This document shows, one piece after another, positions 36,468-45,214 of a DNA stretch of 64,000 nt. Where the stretch lies: NCBI GenBank assembly GCA_051418075.1, contig JBPRGG010000005.1:62001-126000 (forward strand), given 5' to 3'. The notes beneath the pieces are model-generated. The model saw nothing but the letters and a program-made list of their open reading frames with translations, was not told the DNA's origin and made no database searches. Numbering within the stretch: the first letter of the stretch is position 1; every line of letters begins with the position of its first letter. Origin of the DNA: JBPRGG01 sp051418075. GTDB taxonomy: Bacteria; Bacteroidota; Bacteroidia; Cytophagales; Cyclobacteriaceae. Made by a program: the position numbers and the translations under genes.

Positions 36468-36857
36468 ATGGAAAGCAAGAGACAAAATAAATTTTCCCGG
36501 CTCATACAAAAAGAATTGGGCGATATATTTCAGAGAGATCAGAAGGGCACCTTTCATAATGCTTTTATTACAGTAACCCAGGTACGGATGAGTCCTGACC
36601 TGGGGGTGGCTAAAGTGTATTTGAGTTTTTTTAATGTGGATGATACTGACAGGATGATGCACAAAATAAATCAGGCTAAAGGGGAGGTAAGAAAAAATTT
36701 AGGTAACAGAATAGCCAATCAGGTACGAAAAATTCCGGAATTGATTTTTTATTATGATGACAGTGCAGTTTATTCCTCCCGAATAGAATCCATTTTGTCG
36801 GACCTTGATATTCCGCCGGCAGAGGATGAGGACCAGGATGAAAATGATAAAAAATAA
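36468..36857 (+). CDS. rbfA: Ribosome-binding factor A
   Basis: 129 residues, normal size. RbfA assists maturation of the 30S subunit, particularly 16S 5-prime end processing and cold adaptation. The family start SKRQNKFSRLIQKELGDIFQ, then FITVTQVRMSPDLGVAKVYLSFFNVDD, match RbfA, and ELIFYYDDSAVYSSRIESIL corresponds to the conserved RbfA C-terminus. A disordered acidic tail (EDEDQDENDKK) ends it. It lies 12 bp upstream of the LolC/E-type permease and may be co-transcribed. Confidence 0.94.
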   Translation: MESKRQNKFSRLIQKELGDIFQRDQKGTFHNAFITVTQVRMSPDLGVAKVYLSFFNVDDTDRMMHKINQAKGEVRKNLGNRIANQVRKIPELIFYYDDSAVYSSRIESILSDLDIPPAEDEDQDENDKK

Positions 36858-36869
36858 ATTTTATAACCT

Positions 36870-38093
36870 TTGAATCTATCATTTTTTATAGCCAGAAGAT
36901 ATTTTCTTTCTAAAAAAAAGAAAAATTTTATCAATATCATTTCGATCATTTCCATGGTGGCTGTGGCTTTCGGAACCAGCGCCCTGGTCATTGTATTGTC
37001 TGTTTTTAACGGTTTGGAGGATTTTGTAAGAGCGCTCTACAGTTCATTTGATCCAGAACTTAAAATTGAAGCCGCCCAGGGAAAATCTTTTGAAGCAGAT
37101 CAGGAATTTTTAGACAAAATACAAAGTGTGTCGGGGATTGATGTGATTACTCAGGTGGTGGAAGATAATGCTTATGCCCGCTACCGGGATTCTGAAATGA
37201 TCGTGAAGCTCAAAGGTGTTTCAGAGAATTTTATTGATCAAAATCGAATGGCCCCAACCATTGTCCATGGAGAATTGAGGCTGGAGGAAGATGGCATCAA
37301 TTATGCTATCCTGGGCCGGGGGGTACAGTATGAGCTGAATATACCACCGGAAAATGATTTTTATTCAATTCAGCTGTATTATCCCAAAAAAGGAAGGGTT
37401 TCATCGATTAATCCGGCAAACCTGGTCAATCGTAAAAGCATCATGCCGGGTGCCGTTTTTGCTATTGAGAAGCAATATGATATCAATTATGTTTTTGCTC
37501 CCCTCGATTTTGTTGTGGATTTATTCGATTATGGCAACCGCCGCACTTCTCTGGAAATCAAAACAAAGTCGGGTTACAGCATAACGGAAGTAAAGAATAA
37601 CCTGAAGGAAGTATTAGGGGAAGAGTTCCGGGTACTGGATAGTGATGAGCAGCATTCAAGTATTCTCAAAGTGCTTAAGATCGAAAAACTGTTCGTTTTT
37701 CTCACATTTTCTTTCATCATAGCAGTGGCCTCTTTCAATATATTTTTCTGCTTGTCTATGTTGGCTATTGACAAAAAGAATGATATTGCCATCCTTTATT
37801 CCATGGGGGCTACCAGCAAATTCATCAGGTCCGTATTTATTAAAGAGGGAGCCATTATCAGCTTCAGTGGAGCTATCATCGGTTTAGCCCTGGGTTTACT
37901 GGTGGGATGGGTTCAACAAACTTTTGGCCTTGTTTCTATGGGTATGGTCACCTCTGTGATGGAAGCTTATCCGGTGAAAATGGTTTTTACTGATTTTCTT
38001 TATACGGCTTTAATTATTATTATCATTACATTATTAGCCTCCTTACGACCAGCCACCATAGCCACCAGATATAACGATTGGACCCATTTATAA
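36870..38093 (+). CDS. LolC/LolE-like FtsX-type ABC permease
   Basis: 407 residues. The start is TTG: the family opening (M)NLSFFIARRYFLSKKKKNFINIISIISM begins there, and no ATG is available nearby. One N-terminal membrane helix, a large periplasmic MacB-like domain (about 45-260) and three C-terminal helices (FSFIIAVASFNIFFCLSML, GAIISFSGAIIGLALGLLVGW and the last segment) make the FtsX layout. LolCE with the LolD ATPase extracts lipoproteins from the inner membrane. The ATPase is not adjacent. A hairpin terminator follows. Confidence 0.9.
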   Translation: MNLSFFIARRYFLSKKKKNFINIISIISMVAVAFGTSALVIVLSVFNGLEDFVRALYSSFDPELKIEAAQGKSFEADQEFLDKIQSVSGIDVITQVVEDNAYARYRDSEMIVKLKGVSENFIDQNRMAPTIVHGELRLEEDGINYAILGRGVQYELNIPPENDFYSIQLYYPKKGRVSSINPANLVNRKSIMPGAVFAIEKQYDINYVFAPLDFVVDLFDYGNRRTSLEIKTKSGYSITEVKNNLKEVLGEEFRVLDSDEQHSSILKVLKIEKLFVFLTFSFIIAVASFNIFFCLSMLAIDKKNDIAILYSMGATSKFIRSVFIKEGAIISFSGAIIGLALGLLVGWVQQTFGLVSMGMVTSVMEAYPVKMVFTDFLYTALIIIIITLLASLRPATIATRYNDWTHL

Positions 38094-38116
38094 TTAAATT
38101 TATGAAAAAAACAAAT

Positions 38117-38140
38117 GGGCAAGGATAAAAATCCTTGCCC
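38117..38140. terminator. Hairpin terminator after the LolC/E-like gene
   Basis: GGGCAAGGAT (38117-38126) and ATCCTTGCCC (38131-38140) form a perfect 10-bp stem with an AAAA loop. A-runs lie on both sides rather than a T-run downstream on the plus strand. So the plus-strand termination is imperfect by rule, while the minus-strand form has a T-run. Confidence 0.7.
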
Positions 38141-38455
38141 GAAAAAAATCCCTCTATTAGGTTGTTGTTCAGGTCAAAAAATTAACGGATACTAACAGTG
38201 ATGTTTTGATTAAAAGCACGGCTCAATGTAAATATAAGCAAATGGGGCACAATTTTTCATGATAATTATCAATTAATTTCATGACAGATGTCATGAAATT
38301 CCTATTTGATGAATAATCCTTTATAGCTATTTCGAAATTGGTTTACTGCATTTATCAAAAAAAAGTACATGTTTTTTGAGCATTAATTTTCTGGTTTATA
38401 GATTTGGTTTTTTTATTGATCAGCAGTCCATTTCCTCAGAAATTACCTTGTTAAT
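38141..38455. other. Intergenic region upstream of radA
   Basis: About 315 bases, AT-rich, no gene. It contains the perfect dyad at 38275-38300 and presumably the radA promoter. No TAnnTTTG at a good distance from either possible radA start was found. Confidence 0.4.
38275..38300. promoter_or_regulatory. Perfect 12-bp-arm dyad, possible operator
   Basis: AATTTCATGACA (38275-38286) and TGTCATGAAATT (38289-38300) are exact reverse complements around a GA centre. Without a T-run and 155 bases before radA, it looks more like a binding site for a dimeric regulator than a terminator. The regulator is unknown. Confidence 0.5.
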
Positions 38456-39898
38456 ATGTCTTCTCATTATGGCCGATCTGCCAGAGATTGTTTATCATTG
38501 CAAAAATTTTTAAACACCTGGATCTTGGCTAAAACCAAAACTACCTTTTTTTGCCAATCTTGTGGAGCCCAATCACCCAAATGGTTGGGTAAGTGTCCTG
38601 GATGTGGAGAATGGAATACCTATGTTGAAGAAGTGGTGAAAACGGAAAAATCAGGCAAACATGGCTGGCAGCGGGAAAAGCAACAGCTTAAGGTGGCTAA
38701 ACCAAGGCTGATTCACCAGATTGAATCTCAGCCGGATGATCGCATCGATAGTAATAATCAGGAATTGAACAGGGTATTGGGAGGAGGTTTGGTAAAAGGT
38801 TCAGTAATCCTGATCGGGGGAGAACCTGGTATCGGTAAATCTACCTTGATGCTACAGGTAGCTTTGCAACTACCTCACATGAAAATCCTGTATATTTCCG
38901 GGGAAGAAAGTGAAAGTCAGATCAGGATGAGGGCCGAAAGAATGGGCCAGCAGCAATCACAATGTTATGTATTAACCGAAACCTCCACTCAAAATATCTT
39001 TTTACAAGTAGAGCAGGTAATGCCTGATCTTGTGATTATTGATTCTATACAAACTTTGCATTCTGATTATATAGAAGCCTCGGCCGGTAGTGTATCTCAG
39101 GTAAGGCAATGTACAGCTGAATTGATCAAGTTCGCCAAGGAGACCAGTACACCGGTGTTCCTGATCGGGCACATCACTAAGGAGGGCACCATTGCCGGCC
39201 CTAAGATCCTGGAGCATATGGTTGATACAGTGCTTCAGTTTGAAGGAGATCAGCATTATACCTACCGTATTCTGAGAACTACCAAAAACCGCTTCGGCTC
39301 CACGGCGGAACTGGGTATTTATGAGATGTCAGGTACGGGCCTGAAAGAGATATCTAATCCTTCTGAAATTTTAATTACCCAAAGAGATCAGGATCTCAGC
39401 GGGGTTGCCATAGGTGCTACCATAGAAGGAAATCGACCCCTTTTGATCGAAATTCAGTCATTGGTGAGTCCGGCCACTTATGGTACTCCCCAGCGAAGTT
39501 CTACTGGCTTTGATCTGAAAAGGTTAAATATGCTGTTGGCGGTGCTGGAAAAACGAGGTGGTTTCAGGTTGAGTAATCAGGATGTTTTTCTCAATATTGC
39601 CGGAGGAATTAAAGTGGAAGATCCGGCCATGGACCTGGCAGTTTGTGTATCCATCGTTTCCTCTCTGGAGGAAATTCCGGTAGCAGATAAAATATGCTTT
39701 GCTGCAGAAGTAGGCTTAGGAGGAGAGCTCAGGGCGGTAAATCGAATCGAAAGCCGTATCTCTGAAGCCGATAAACTGGGGTTCCGGCAAGTATTTATAT
39801 CAAAATTCAATAAAACAGCTATCAGTTCCTCCCAAAAGCAAATGAATGTTACCTCATTAGGCAAACTGGAGGATATTTTCTCTGATCTGTTTGGCTAA
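38456..39898 (+). CDS. radA: DNA repair protein RadA
   Basis: 480 residues. RadA promotes branch migration and helicase activity in recombination. The zinc finger is CQSCGAQSPKWLGKCPGC (Cys33, 36, 47, 50). The Walker A is GGEPGIGKST (about 121-130). The RadA-specific KNRFGS follows, and a Lon-protease-like C-terminal domain (QRSSTGFDLKRLNMLLAVLEKRGG, and GIKVEDPAMDLAVCVSIVSS) ends it. RadA proteins usually begin AKTKTxFxCQxCG; that occurs here at a TTG (38525), so the 23 residues from the ATG at 38456 may not be translated. UPF0316 follows after 14 bp. Confidence 0.95.
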   Translation: MSSHYGRSARDCLSLQKFLNTWILAKTKTTFFCQSCGAQSPKWLGKCPGCGEWNTYVEEVVKTEKSGKHGWQREKQQLKVAKPRLIHQIESQPDDRIDSNNQELNRVLGGGLVKGSVILIGGEPGIGKSTLMLQVALQLPHMKILYISGEESESQIRMRAERMGQQQSQCYVLTETSTQNIFLQVEQVMPDLVIIDSIQTLHSDYIEASAGSVSQVRQCTAELIKFAKETSTPVFLIGHITKEGTIAGPKILEHMVDTVLQFEGDQHYTYRILRTTKNRFGSTAELGIYEMSGTGLKEISNPSEILITQRDQDLSGVAIGATIEGNRPLLIEIQSLVSPATYGTPQRSSTGFDLKRLNMLLAVLEKRGGFRLSNQDVFLNIAGGIKVEDPAMDLAVCVSIVSSLEEIPVADKICFAAEVGLGGELRAVNRIESRISEADKLGFRQVFISKFNKTAISSSQKQMNVTSLGKLEDIFSDLFG

Positions 39899-39912
39899 AA
39901 ACAATTTTTTTT

Positions 39913-40512
39913 ATGGAGAGCATTCTTGATCAATTAGGCATTTCAAATGAAGTTTTTAATTATATTGTCCTCCCTTTACTGATTTTTATGGCTCGGATTG
40001 GAGATGTATCCATTGCCACTATCCGAATTATTTTTGTACTCACCGGGCGTAAATACCTGGCTCCTGTTTTTGGTTTTTTTGAATCCCTGATCTGGTTGAT
40101 TGCAATCGGACAAATCATTCAAAATATAGATAATGTATATTCCTACATTGCCTATGCCAGCGGGTTTGCTGCCGGTACCCTGATTGGCATGCTGATTGAA
40201 GAAAAGCTGGCCCTGGGTAGTGTGGTGATCAGGGTGATCACCCGAAAAGAATCAACCGAGTTAGTTGAATTTTTCCGGGAAAAAAACTGGCATTACTCCA
40301 TACTTAAAGCGGAAGGAAAAGATGGTAAGATCACCATTTTGTTTTCTGTGATCAAACGGGAACAACTAAAACAGGTGCTGGATGCCATAAAATTTTATAA
40401 CCCCCGGGCCTTTTATACTGTAGAGGGTGTCAAAATGGTGAGTGAGGAAGGTATGGCAACTGCCCGAAGCCGCTATTATGGATTTAAGTTGTTCAATCTA
40501 AAACGAAGATAG
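39913..40512 (+). CDS. UPF0316 membrane protein (DUF2179)
   Basis: 199 residues. Three hydrophobic helices (about 14-32, 40-62, 70-90) precede a cytosolic DUF2179-like alpha/beta domain (about 100-175). The motif MARIGDVSIATIRIIFVLTGRKYLAPVFGFFESLIW is the UPF0316 signature. The function is not known; DUF2179 domains may bind small ligands. The gene lies between radA and a YfcC-like carrier with 14-bp and 5-bp gaps, so these three may form an operon. Confidence 0.88.
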   Translation: MESILDQLGISNEVFNYIVLPLLIFMARIGDVSIATIRIIFVLTGRKYLAPVFGFFESLIWLIAIGQIIQNIDNVYSYIAYASGFAAGTLIGMLIEEKLALGSVVIRVITRKESTELVEFFREKNWHYSILKAEGKDGKITILFSVIKREQLKQVLDAIKFYNPRAFYTVEGVKMVSEEGMATARSRYYGFKLFNLKRR

Positions 40513-40517
40513 ATCTC

Positions 40518-41927
40518 TTGGAAAAGGAAGAAAAAAAGAAAAAGTTCAGTTTTAAAGTACCACATACCCTGGTGCTGTTATTCGCTATGATGGTACTGGC
40601 CCTGATTGCTACTTATATATTGCCACAAGGTTCTTATCAAACCCGGACAAACCAACAGGGTAGGGAGATGGTTGTGCCAGGAAGTTATTCCACTAGCGAA
40701 GATCCGGCCTATCTGGATCCCTGGTATGTCTTTCTGTCTGTTCCCAAAGCTTTTGCTGAAGCCCAGGATATTATATTTTTTGTATTTATAATTGGCGGTG
40801 CCCTGGCTGTGATCCGTGCCACCGGCACTATTGATGCCGTATTAGGTAAAGTACTGGAAAAATTCGGGTCCAAACCCTGGCTGTTGATCCTGGCTGGTAT
40901 GCTCACCTTTAGTATTGGTTCCAGCACCCTGGGAATGGCAGAGGAATATCTTCCATTTGTGCCGATCCTGATTGCCCTTTGCATAGCCCTGCAATTAGAT
41001 GTAATTACAGCAGTCGGGATCATGGTGATAGGATACGGGGTAGGATATGGGGTAGCAGCCATCAATCCTTTTACAGTGGTCATTGCCCAGGGTATTGCTG
41101 ATTTACAACCCACCTCAGGCTTTCTCTACCGGATCATACTGCTGATTCCTTTTTTTCTGATTGGTTTTCACCATGTATATTCCTATGCCATGAAAGTTAA
41201 AAGTTCACCTGAAAATAGTTTGGTGGCTCATCAGAATCAATTTGCCCATCTTGAAAACAAGGTTTATCCTGCCCTGACCAAAAGGCATTGGTTCATCCTG
41301 CTTTTTACCTTTCTGGCTGTGGTTTTAATTGTATATGGAATTTCCGAATTTTCCCAGTGGCATTGGTACCTGGAAGAGTTAGGGGCTGTATTTTTGGCTT
41401 TGGCTATCATTGCAGCCATGATAGGTAAACTATCATTCAATAAAACTGCGCTGGAATTTTCTAACGGGGCAGCAGAATTAACGGTAACTGCATTATTAAT
41501 TGGTTTTGCCCGGGCTATAGCCCTGATCCTGGAAGAAGGACAGGTACTGCATACCATCGTTCATGGTCTGGCGACACCCTTACAGGAAACAGGGCCTGAA
41601 ATTGCCTCGGTAGGAATGTTCCTGATCCAAAGTGTAATTAATTTTTTTATTCCATCAGGAAGCGGCCAGGCTTATGTGACAATGCCTTTGATGACTCCTA
41701 TAGCTGATCTTACCGGTGTTTCCCGGCAAATAGCAGTGTTGGCTTATCAGTTTGGTGATGGTTTTACCAATATGCTGGTTCCTACCAATGCAGTTTTGAT
41801 GGGGATCCTGGGCATTGCTGGTATTCCTTATGACAAATGGTTTAAATTCATCATACCATTTATGATCAAGATGTGGATAGCCGGATCTCTGGCCCTGATC
41901 CTGGCTGTATGGATTGGTTACAGTTAA
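40518..41927 (+). CDS. YfcC-family C4-dicarboxylate/basic amino acid carrier
   Basis: 469 residues, TTG start (the first codon MEKEEKKKKF precedes a basic cytosolic stretch and membrane helix 1 at about 15-33). About 12 helices. SSTLGMAEEYLPFVPILIALCIALQLD and FIPSGSGQAYVTMPLMTPIADLTGVSRQ are the conserved re-entrant segments of the YfcC/ArcD-like family (ion transporter superfamily). The substrate could be C4-dicarboxylates, arginine/ornithine or similar; I cannot decide. It ends four bases from the convergent deaminase gene. Confidence 0.88.
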   Translation: MEKEEKKKKFSFKVPHTLVLLFAMMVLALIATYILPQGSYQTRTNQQGREMVVPGSYSTSEDPAYLDPWYVFLSVPKAFAEAQDIIFFVFIIGGALAVIRATGTIDAVLGKVLEKFGSKPWLLILAGMLTFSIGSSTLGMAEEYLPFVPILIALCIALQLDVITAVGIMVIGYGVGYGVAAINPFTVVIAQGIADLQPTSGFLYRIILLIPFFLIGFHHVYSYAMKVKSSPENSLVAHQNQFAHLENKVYPALTKRHWFILLFTFLAVVLIVYGISEFSQWHWYLEELGAVFLALAIIAAMIGKLSFNKTALEFSNGAAELTVTALLIGFARAIALILEEGQVLHTIVHGLATPLQETGPEIASVGMFLIQSVINFFIPSGSGQAYVTMPLMTPIADLTGVSRQIAVLAYQFGDGFTNMLVPTNAVLMGILGIAGIPYDKWFKFIIPFMIKMWIAGSLALILAVWIGYS

Positions 41928-41930
41928 GCT

Positions 41931-42845
41931 TTAGTCGATCAATTGACCAAATCTTTGATTGAATCCGGCTATACCCTGTAGCCCTCCGGTATGCAATGCC
42001 ACGATGGTTTTCCGGGGAGGGAAATAATCGTTTTGGATCAGATCGAATAACCCGTACATCATTTTTCCGGTATATACAGGGTCCAGGGGAATTCCATGGA
42101 CTTGTTTGAATTGATTGATAAAGTGTATCAATTCAGGTTGATGTCTGGCATAACCGCCAAAATGATAATCTGTCACAATTTTCCAGTTTGATCCTGCACT
42201 TATCCCGCATTTATCCAAAAGACTGGTAATATCCTGTCTGAGAAAATCGCCTCCTTTTAAAGCGGAAAACCCTAAAGCAATTTGTTGGGTACCCACTCCT
42301 GCTATCAATCCAGCCAAGGTGCCACCGGTCCCTGCCGGGGTACAGAGATAGTCAAACGATTCTCTTATACCCTGGGGAATTTCAGCACAACCTCTAACAG
42401 CCAGTTCATTGCTGCCCCCTTCCGGAATCAGGTAAAAATGGCCATATTTTCTAACCAAGGACTGTATAAATCCATCTGCATTTTTTTGACGATAGGTAGA
42501 GCGGTCCAGATAATCCAGCCTCATTCCCTGATCCCGGGCAAATTGAAGGGTTGGGTTTAATGGCAGGTGCGCTTCCCCCCGGATCAGGCCTATGGTTTGA
42601 AGATTAAATTCCTGTCCCAGAGCAGCTACGGCATAAATGTGGTTGGAATAAGCACCCCCAAAAGTCAATAAAGTAGTATGATGCTCATTTTTTGCTTTTT
42701 CCAGGTTGTATTTTAGTTTATGCCATTTGTTTCCCGAGATCCTGGAGTGAATCCTGTCTTCCCTTTTCAGATAAAGGGTGATGGCCTTTTGATCAAGTAA
42801 TTGATCTTCAATTTTCTGCAGTGGTACTGGATGTTTTTGATACAT
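41931..42845 (-). CDS. PLP-dependent ACC deaminase / D-cysteine desulfhydrase
   Basis: 304 residues. The PLP lysine lies in ISGNKWHKLKYNL, and the nucleophilic Ser and phosphate contacts in LLTFGGAYSNHIYAVAALG. LCTPAGTGGTLAGLIAG is the glycine-rich phosphate cup. KTIVALHTGGLQG is near the end. Members either open the ring of 1-aminocyclopropane-1-carboxylate or desulfhydrate D-cysteine; I cannot tell which from the sequence, though D-cysteine desulfhydrase is the commoner activity in bacteria. It is convergent with the YfcC-like carrier and divergent from rluD. Confidence 0.9.
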   Translation of the reverse strand: MYQKHPVPLQKIEDQLLDQKAITLYLKREDRIHSRISGNKWHKLKYNLEKAKNEHHTTLLTFGGAYSNHIYAVAALGQEFNLQTIGLIRGEAHLPLNPTLQFARDQGMRLDYLDRSTYRQKNADGFIQSLVRKYGHFYLIPEGGSNELAVRGCAEIPQGIRESFDYLCTPAGTGGTLAGLIAGVGTQQIALGFSALKGGDFLRQDITSLLDKCGISAGSNWKIVTDYHFGGYARHQPELIHFINQFKQVHGIPLDPVYTGKMMYGLFDLIQNDYFPPRKTIVALHTGGLQGIAGFNQRFGQLID

Positions 42846-42924
42846 ATCAGCATTATTTCATTATGATTCAGGCAAAACTACTGATTCAAAACAGGGTTTT
42901 ACTATTTTTGCAAAAATAACCAAG

Positions 42925-43959
42925 ATGAAACAGGAGGAAGATTATAATCATGAAGAAACAAATGAGACGTTGTTTGAGCATCACCGGATTATGGCCGATG
43001 AGCGGCAAACCCTGATTCGGATCGATAAATTTTTAATGGATCGATTACCAAATGTGACCAGAAATAAGTTGCAATCCGCCATTAAAGATCAATTTGTAAA
43101 AGTTAATGAACAACCCGTAAAGCCTAATTATAAAGTCAGACCCGGTGATGAAATAGTGATTTCCCTGCCAGAACCACCCCGTGATACGGAGGTGGTGCCG
43201 GAGAATATTCCTCTGGATATTGTGTTTGAAGACGAATATCTGCTGATAGTAAATAAACCGGCAGGGATGGTGGTGCATCCGGCTCATCAAAACTGGAACG
43301 GCACCCTGGTCAATGCATTGGCTTATCACTTTCAGCATCTTCCTACTCTGGAAAACAATGAGGGACGGCCCGGATTGGTGCATCGGATTGATAAGGATAC
43401 TTCAGGCTTACTGGTAATTGCTAAAAATGAGCAGTCTATGACCCATTTAGCCCGTCAGTTTTTCCATCATCAGATTGAAAGAACCTATTATGCCCTGGTG
43501 TGGGGAGAACCGGAACAGGAAAAAGGCACCATCGAGGTGAATTTAGGCAGGAGCTTCAAAGACCGGCGGATAACAGCAGCATTCCCCCAGGCGGATTTTG
43601 GCAGGAAAGCCATTACCCATTACCAGGTGCTGGAAACTTTGCGGTATGTATCCCTGGTGAAATGTAACCTGGAGACCGGCAGAACTCATCAGATAAGGGC
43701 ACATATGAAATTCCTGGGCCATCCGTTGTTTAATGACGCAGTGTATGGAGGAGATCAGATCCTGAAGGGTACGAAATTTTCCAAGTATAAAAGCTTTGTG
43801 GACAATTGTTTCAAAATGATGCCCCGCCAGGCACTACATGCCAAAACGCTGGGATTTAAACATCCCAAGCATCACCACATGGTACAGTTTGATTCAGACT
43901 TACCCGATGATTTTACTTCTGTCCTGGAAAAATGGCGCCATTATGTAAAATATACTTAA
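42925..43959 (+). CDS. RluD-type 23S rRNA pseudouridine synthase
   Basis: 344 residues. An S4 RNA-binding domain at about 30-95 (IDKFLMDRLPNVTRNKLQSAI, DEIVISLP) is followed by the RluA-type catalytic domain with GLVHRIDKDTSGLLVIAKN (catalytic Asp) and ETGRTHQIRAHMKFLGHPLFND. It probably makes pseudouridines 1911, 1915 and 1917 in helix 69 of 23S rRNA, as for RluD; other RluA-family targets cannot be excluded. An N-terminal acidic stretch (MKQEEDYNHEETNETLFEHH) precedes the S4 domain. It ends five bases before the convergent AI-2E gene. Confidence 0.93.
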   Translation: MKQEEDYNHEETNETLFEHHRIMADERQTLIRIDKFLMDRLPNVTRNKLQSAIKDQFVKVNEQPVKPNYKVRPGDEIVISLPEPPRDTEVVPENIPLDIVFEDEYLLIVNKPAGMVVHPAHQNWNGTLVNALAYHFQHLPTLENNEGRPGLVHRIDKDTSGLLVIAKNEQSMTHLARQFFHHQIERTYYALVWGEPEQEKGTIEVNLGRSFKDRRITAAFPQADFGRKAITHYQVLETLRYVSLVKCNLETGRTHQIRAHMKFLGHPLFNDAVYGGDQILKGTKFSKYKSFVDNCFKMMPRQALHAKTLGFKHPKHHHMVQFDSDLPDDFTSVLEKWRHYVKYT

Positions 43960-43963
43960 TCGC

Positions 43964-44989
43964 TTAACTATTTTCAATTTCATTACGATCACCCAGTATG
44001 TCTTCAATGTACAGCATTTGTACCAGTATGATTACTGTAGCCAGAATGGGAGTTGATAAAAACAAAGCCAGGACCCCAAGATAGCTGGCAAAAAAGATCT
44101 GAACCACCAGTAGCAGCAGGGGTGGCATGCGAATGGCATGCCGCTGTACATTGGGAGTAATCATGTAGGACTCAAACATTTGCACCGCGGCATACATCAG
44201 GGCCACATAAAGGGCTTTGGTCGGACTATCCACCAGAGATATAAGAATGGGAGGAATAGCTGATAAAAAGGGGCCGATATTTGGAATAAATGACAGGAAA
44301 AATGTAATTACAGCAAAGGTTATAACCAGGGGCACATCAAGCAACCAAAGGCCTATGCCGGTTAATACAGCGGTTAGAAACATGTCAACAATTTTGCCTA
44401 CAAACCACCTGAATAAGGTATGATCCAGACGCATTAAAACTTGTTGGGCTCTGTCTCTTCTGCGGGGCGTGAGTAGTTTTAAGAATCCATTGATATACAG
44501 GTAAGGATTTACTGCCAGAAATATAGCAAATACCGCAATTAAAAGGACATCCAACAGGACGTTCAAGGTACTTCGAAAAACATTGAGCACTTGGTTTAAA
44601 TTTTTGCCGATATCCATATCTTCTGATACATTCCTTAGGATCCTGCTTCCGACTGCCGTATTCCTGATCTGACTTTCTATTCTTTCAATGGCTTCAGGGA
44701 TACGTTGGGACAGCTCATCTACCTGTTTGGCCACGCTGGGGGCTAAAATCATATAGAGAATGCCAAAAATTAAAAAATTGAAAAGTATAACCAGAAACAG
44801 GACCAGGCTTTTTTTCATTTTGACCTTCTTAATTATCCTTTCTGTCAAGCCCCTCCACAAAATAGCCAGCAAGGCGGCAGTAAAAAGTAAAAGTATTACG
44901 TGTTTTCCTGTTATAACCAATAAAATGAATAAGGCTAAAAACAGAAAGATCAAAAGCTTTTGAAAAAACGATTGGTTGGTTTTATTCAT
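43964..44989 (-). CDS. AI-2E family transporter (PerM/YdiK)
   Basis: 341 residues with seven or so hydrophobic helices. The N-terminal pair of helices, a cytosolic amphipathic stretch (IPEAIERIESQIRN), FLSFIPNIGPFLSAIPPILISL and VQMFESYMITPNVQRHAIRMPPLLLLVV are family landmarks. Despite the name, most members are transporters of unknown substrate; sodium-proton antiport has been described for some homologues. It is divergent from the giant TPR gene with 225 bp between starts. Confidence 0.9.
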   Translation of the reverse strand: MNKTNQSFFQKLLIFLFLALFILLVITGKHVILLLFTAALLAILWRGLTERIIKKVKMKKSLVLFLVILFNFLIFGILYMILAPSVAKQVDELSQRIPEAIERIESQIRNTAVGSRILRNVSEDMDIGKNLNQVLNVFRSTLNVLLDVLLIAVFAIFLAVNPYLYINGFLKLLTPRRRDRAQQVLMRLDHTLFRWFVGKIVDMFLTAVLTGIGLWLLDVPLVITFAVITFFLSFIPNIGPFLSAIPPILISLVDSPTKALYVALMYAAVQMFESYMITPNVQRHAIRMPPLLLLVVQIFFASYLGVLALFLSTPILATVIILVQMLYIEDILGDRNEIENS

Positions 44990-45214
44990 AGGATCAACAG
45001 GTTAATACCTCTACTTGAGCAACTTCTATTTGGCATAATGGTTACAATTCCAGCTAATCCCCTGGCTTATATGCATTTATTGGAAAAAATACCAATAAAT
45101 GGGTATTGTGTTTGTGAAAAATTTTGCCAAGTTTTAAAAATGCAATAAAAAAAAGTCATTAATTGGGTAAATGCTTGCCTTAAATTTCAAAGCTTCCAAA
45201 TTTAAAATATCATC

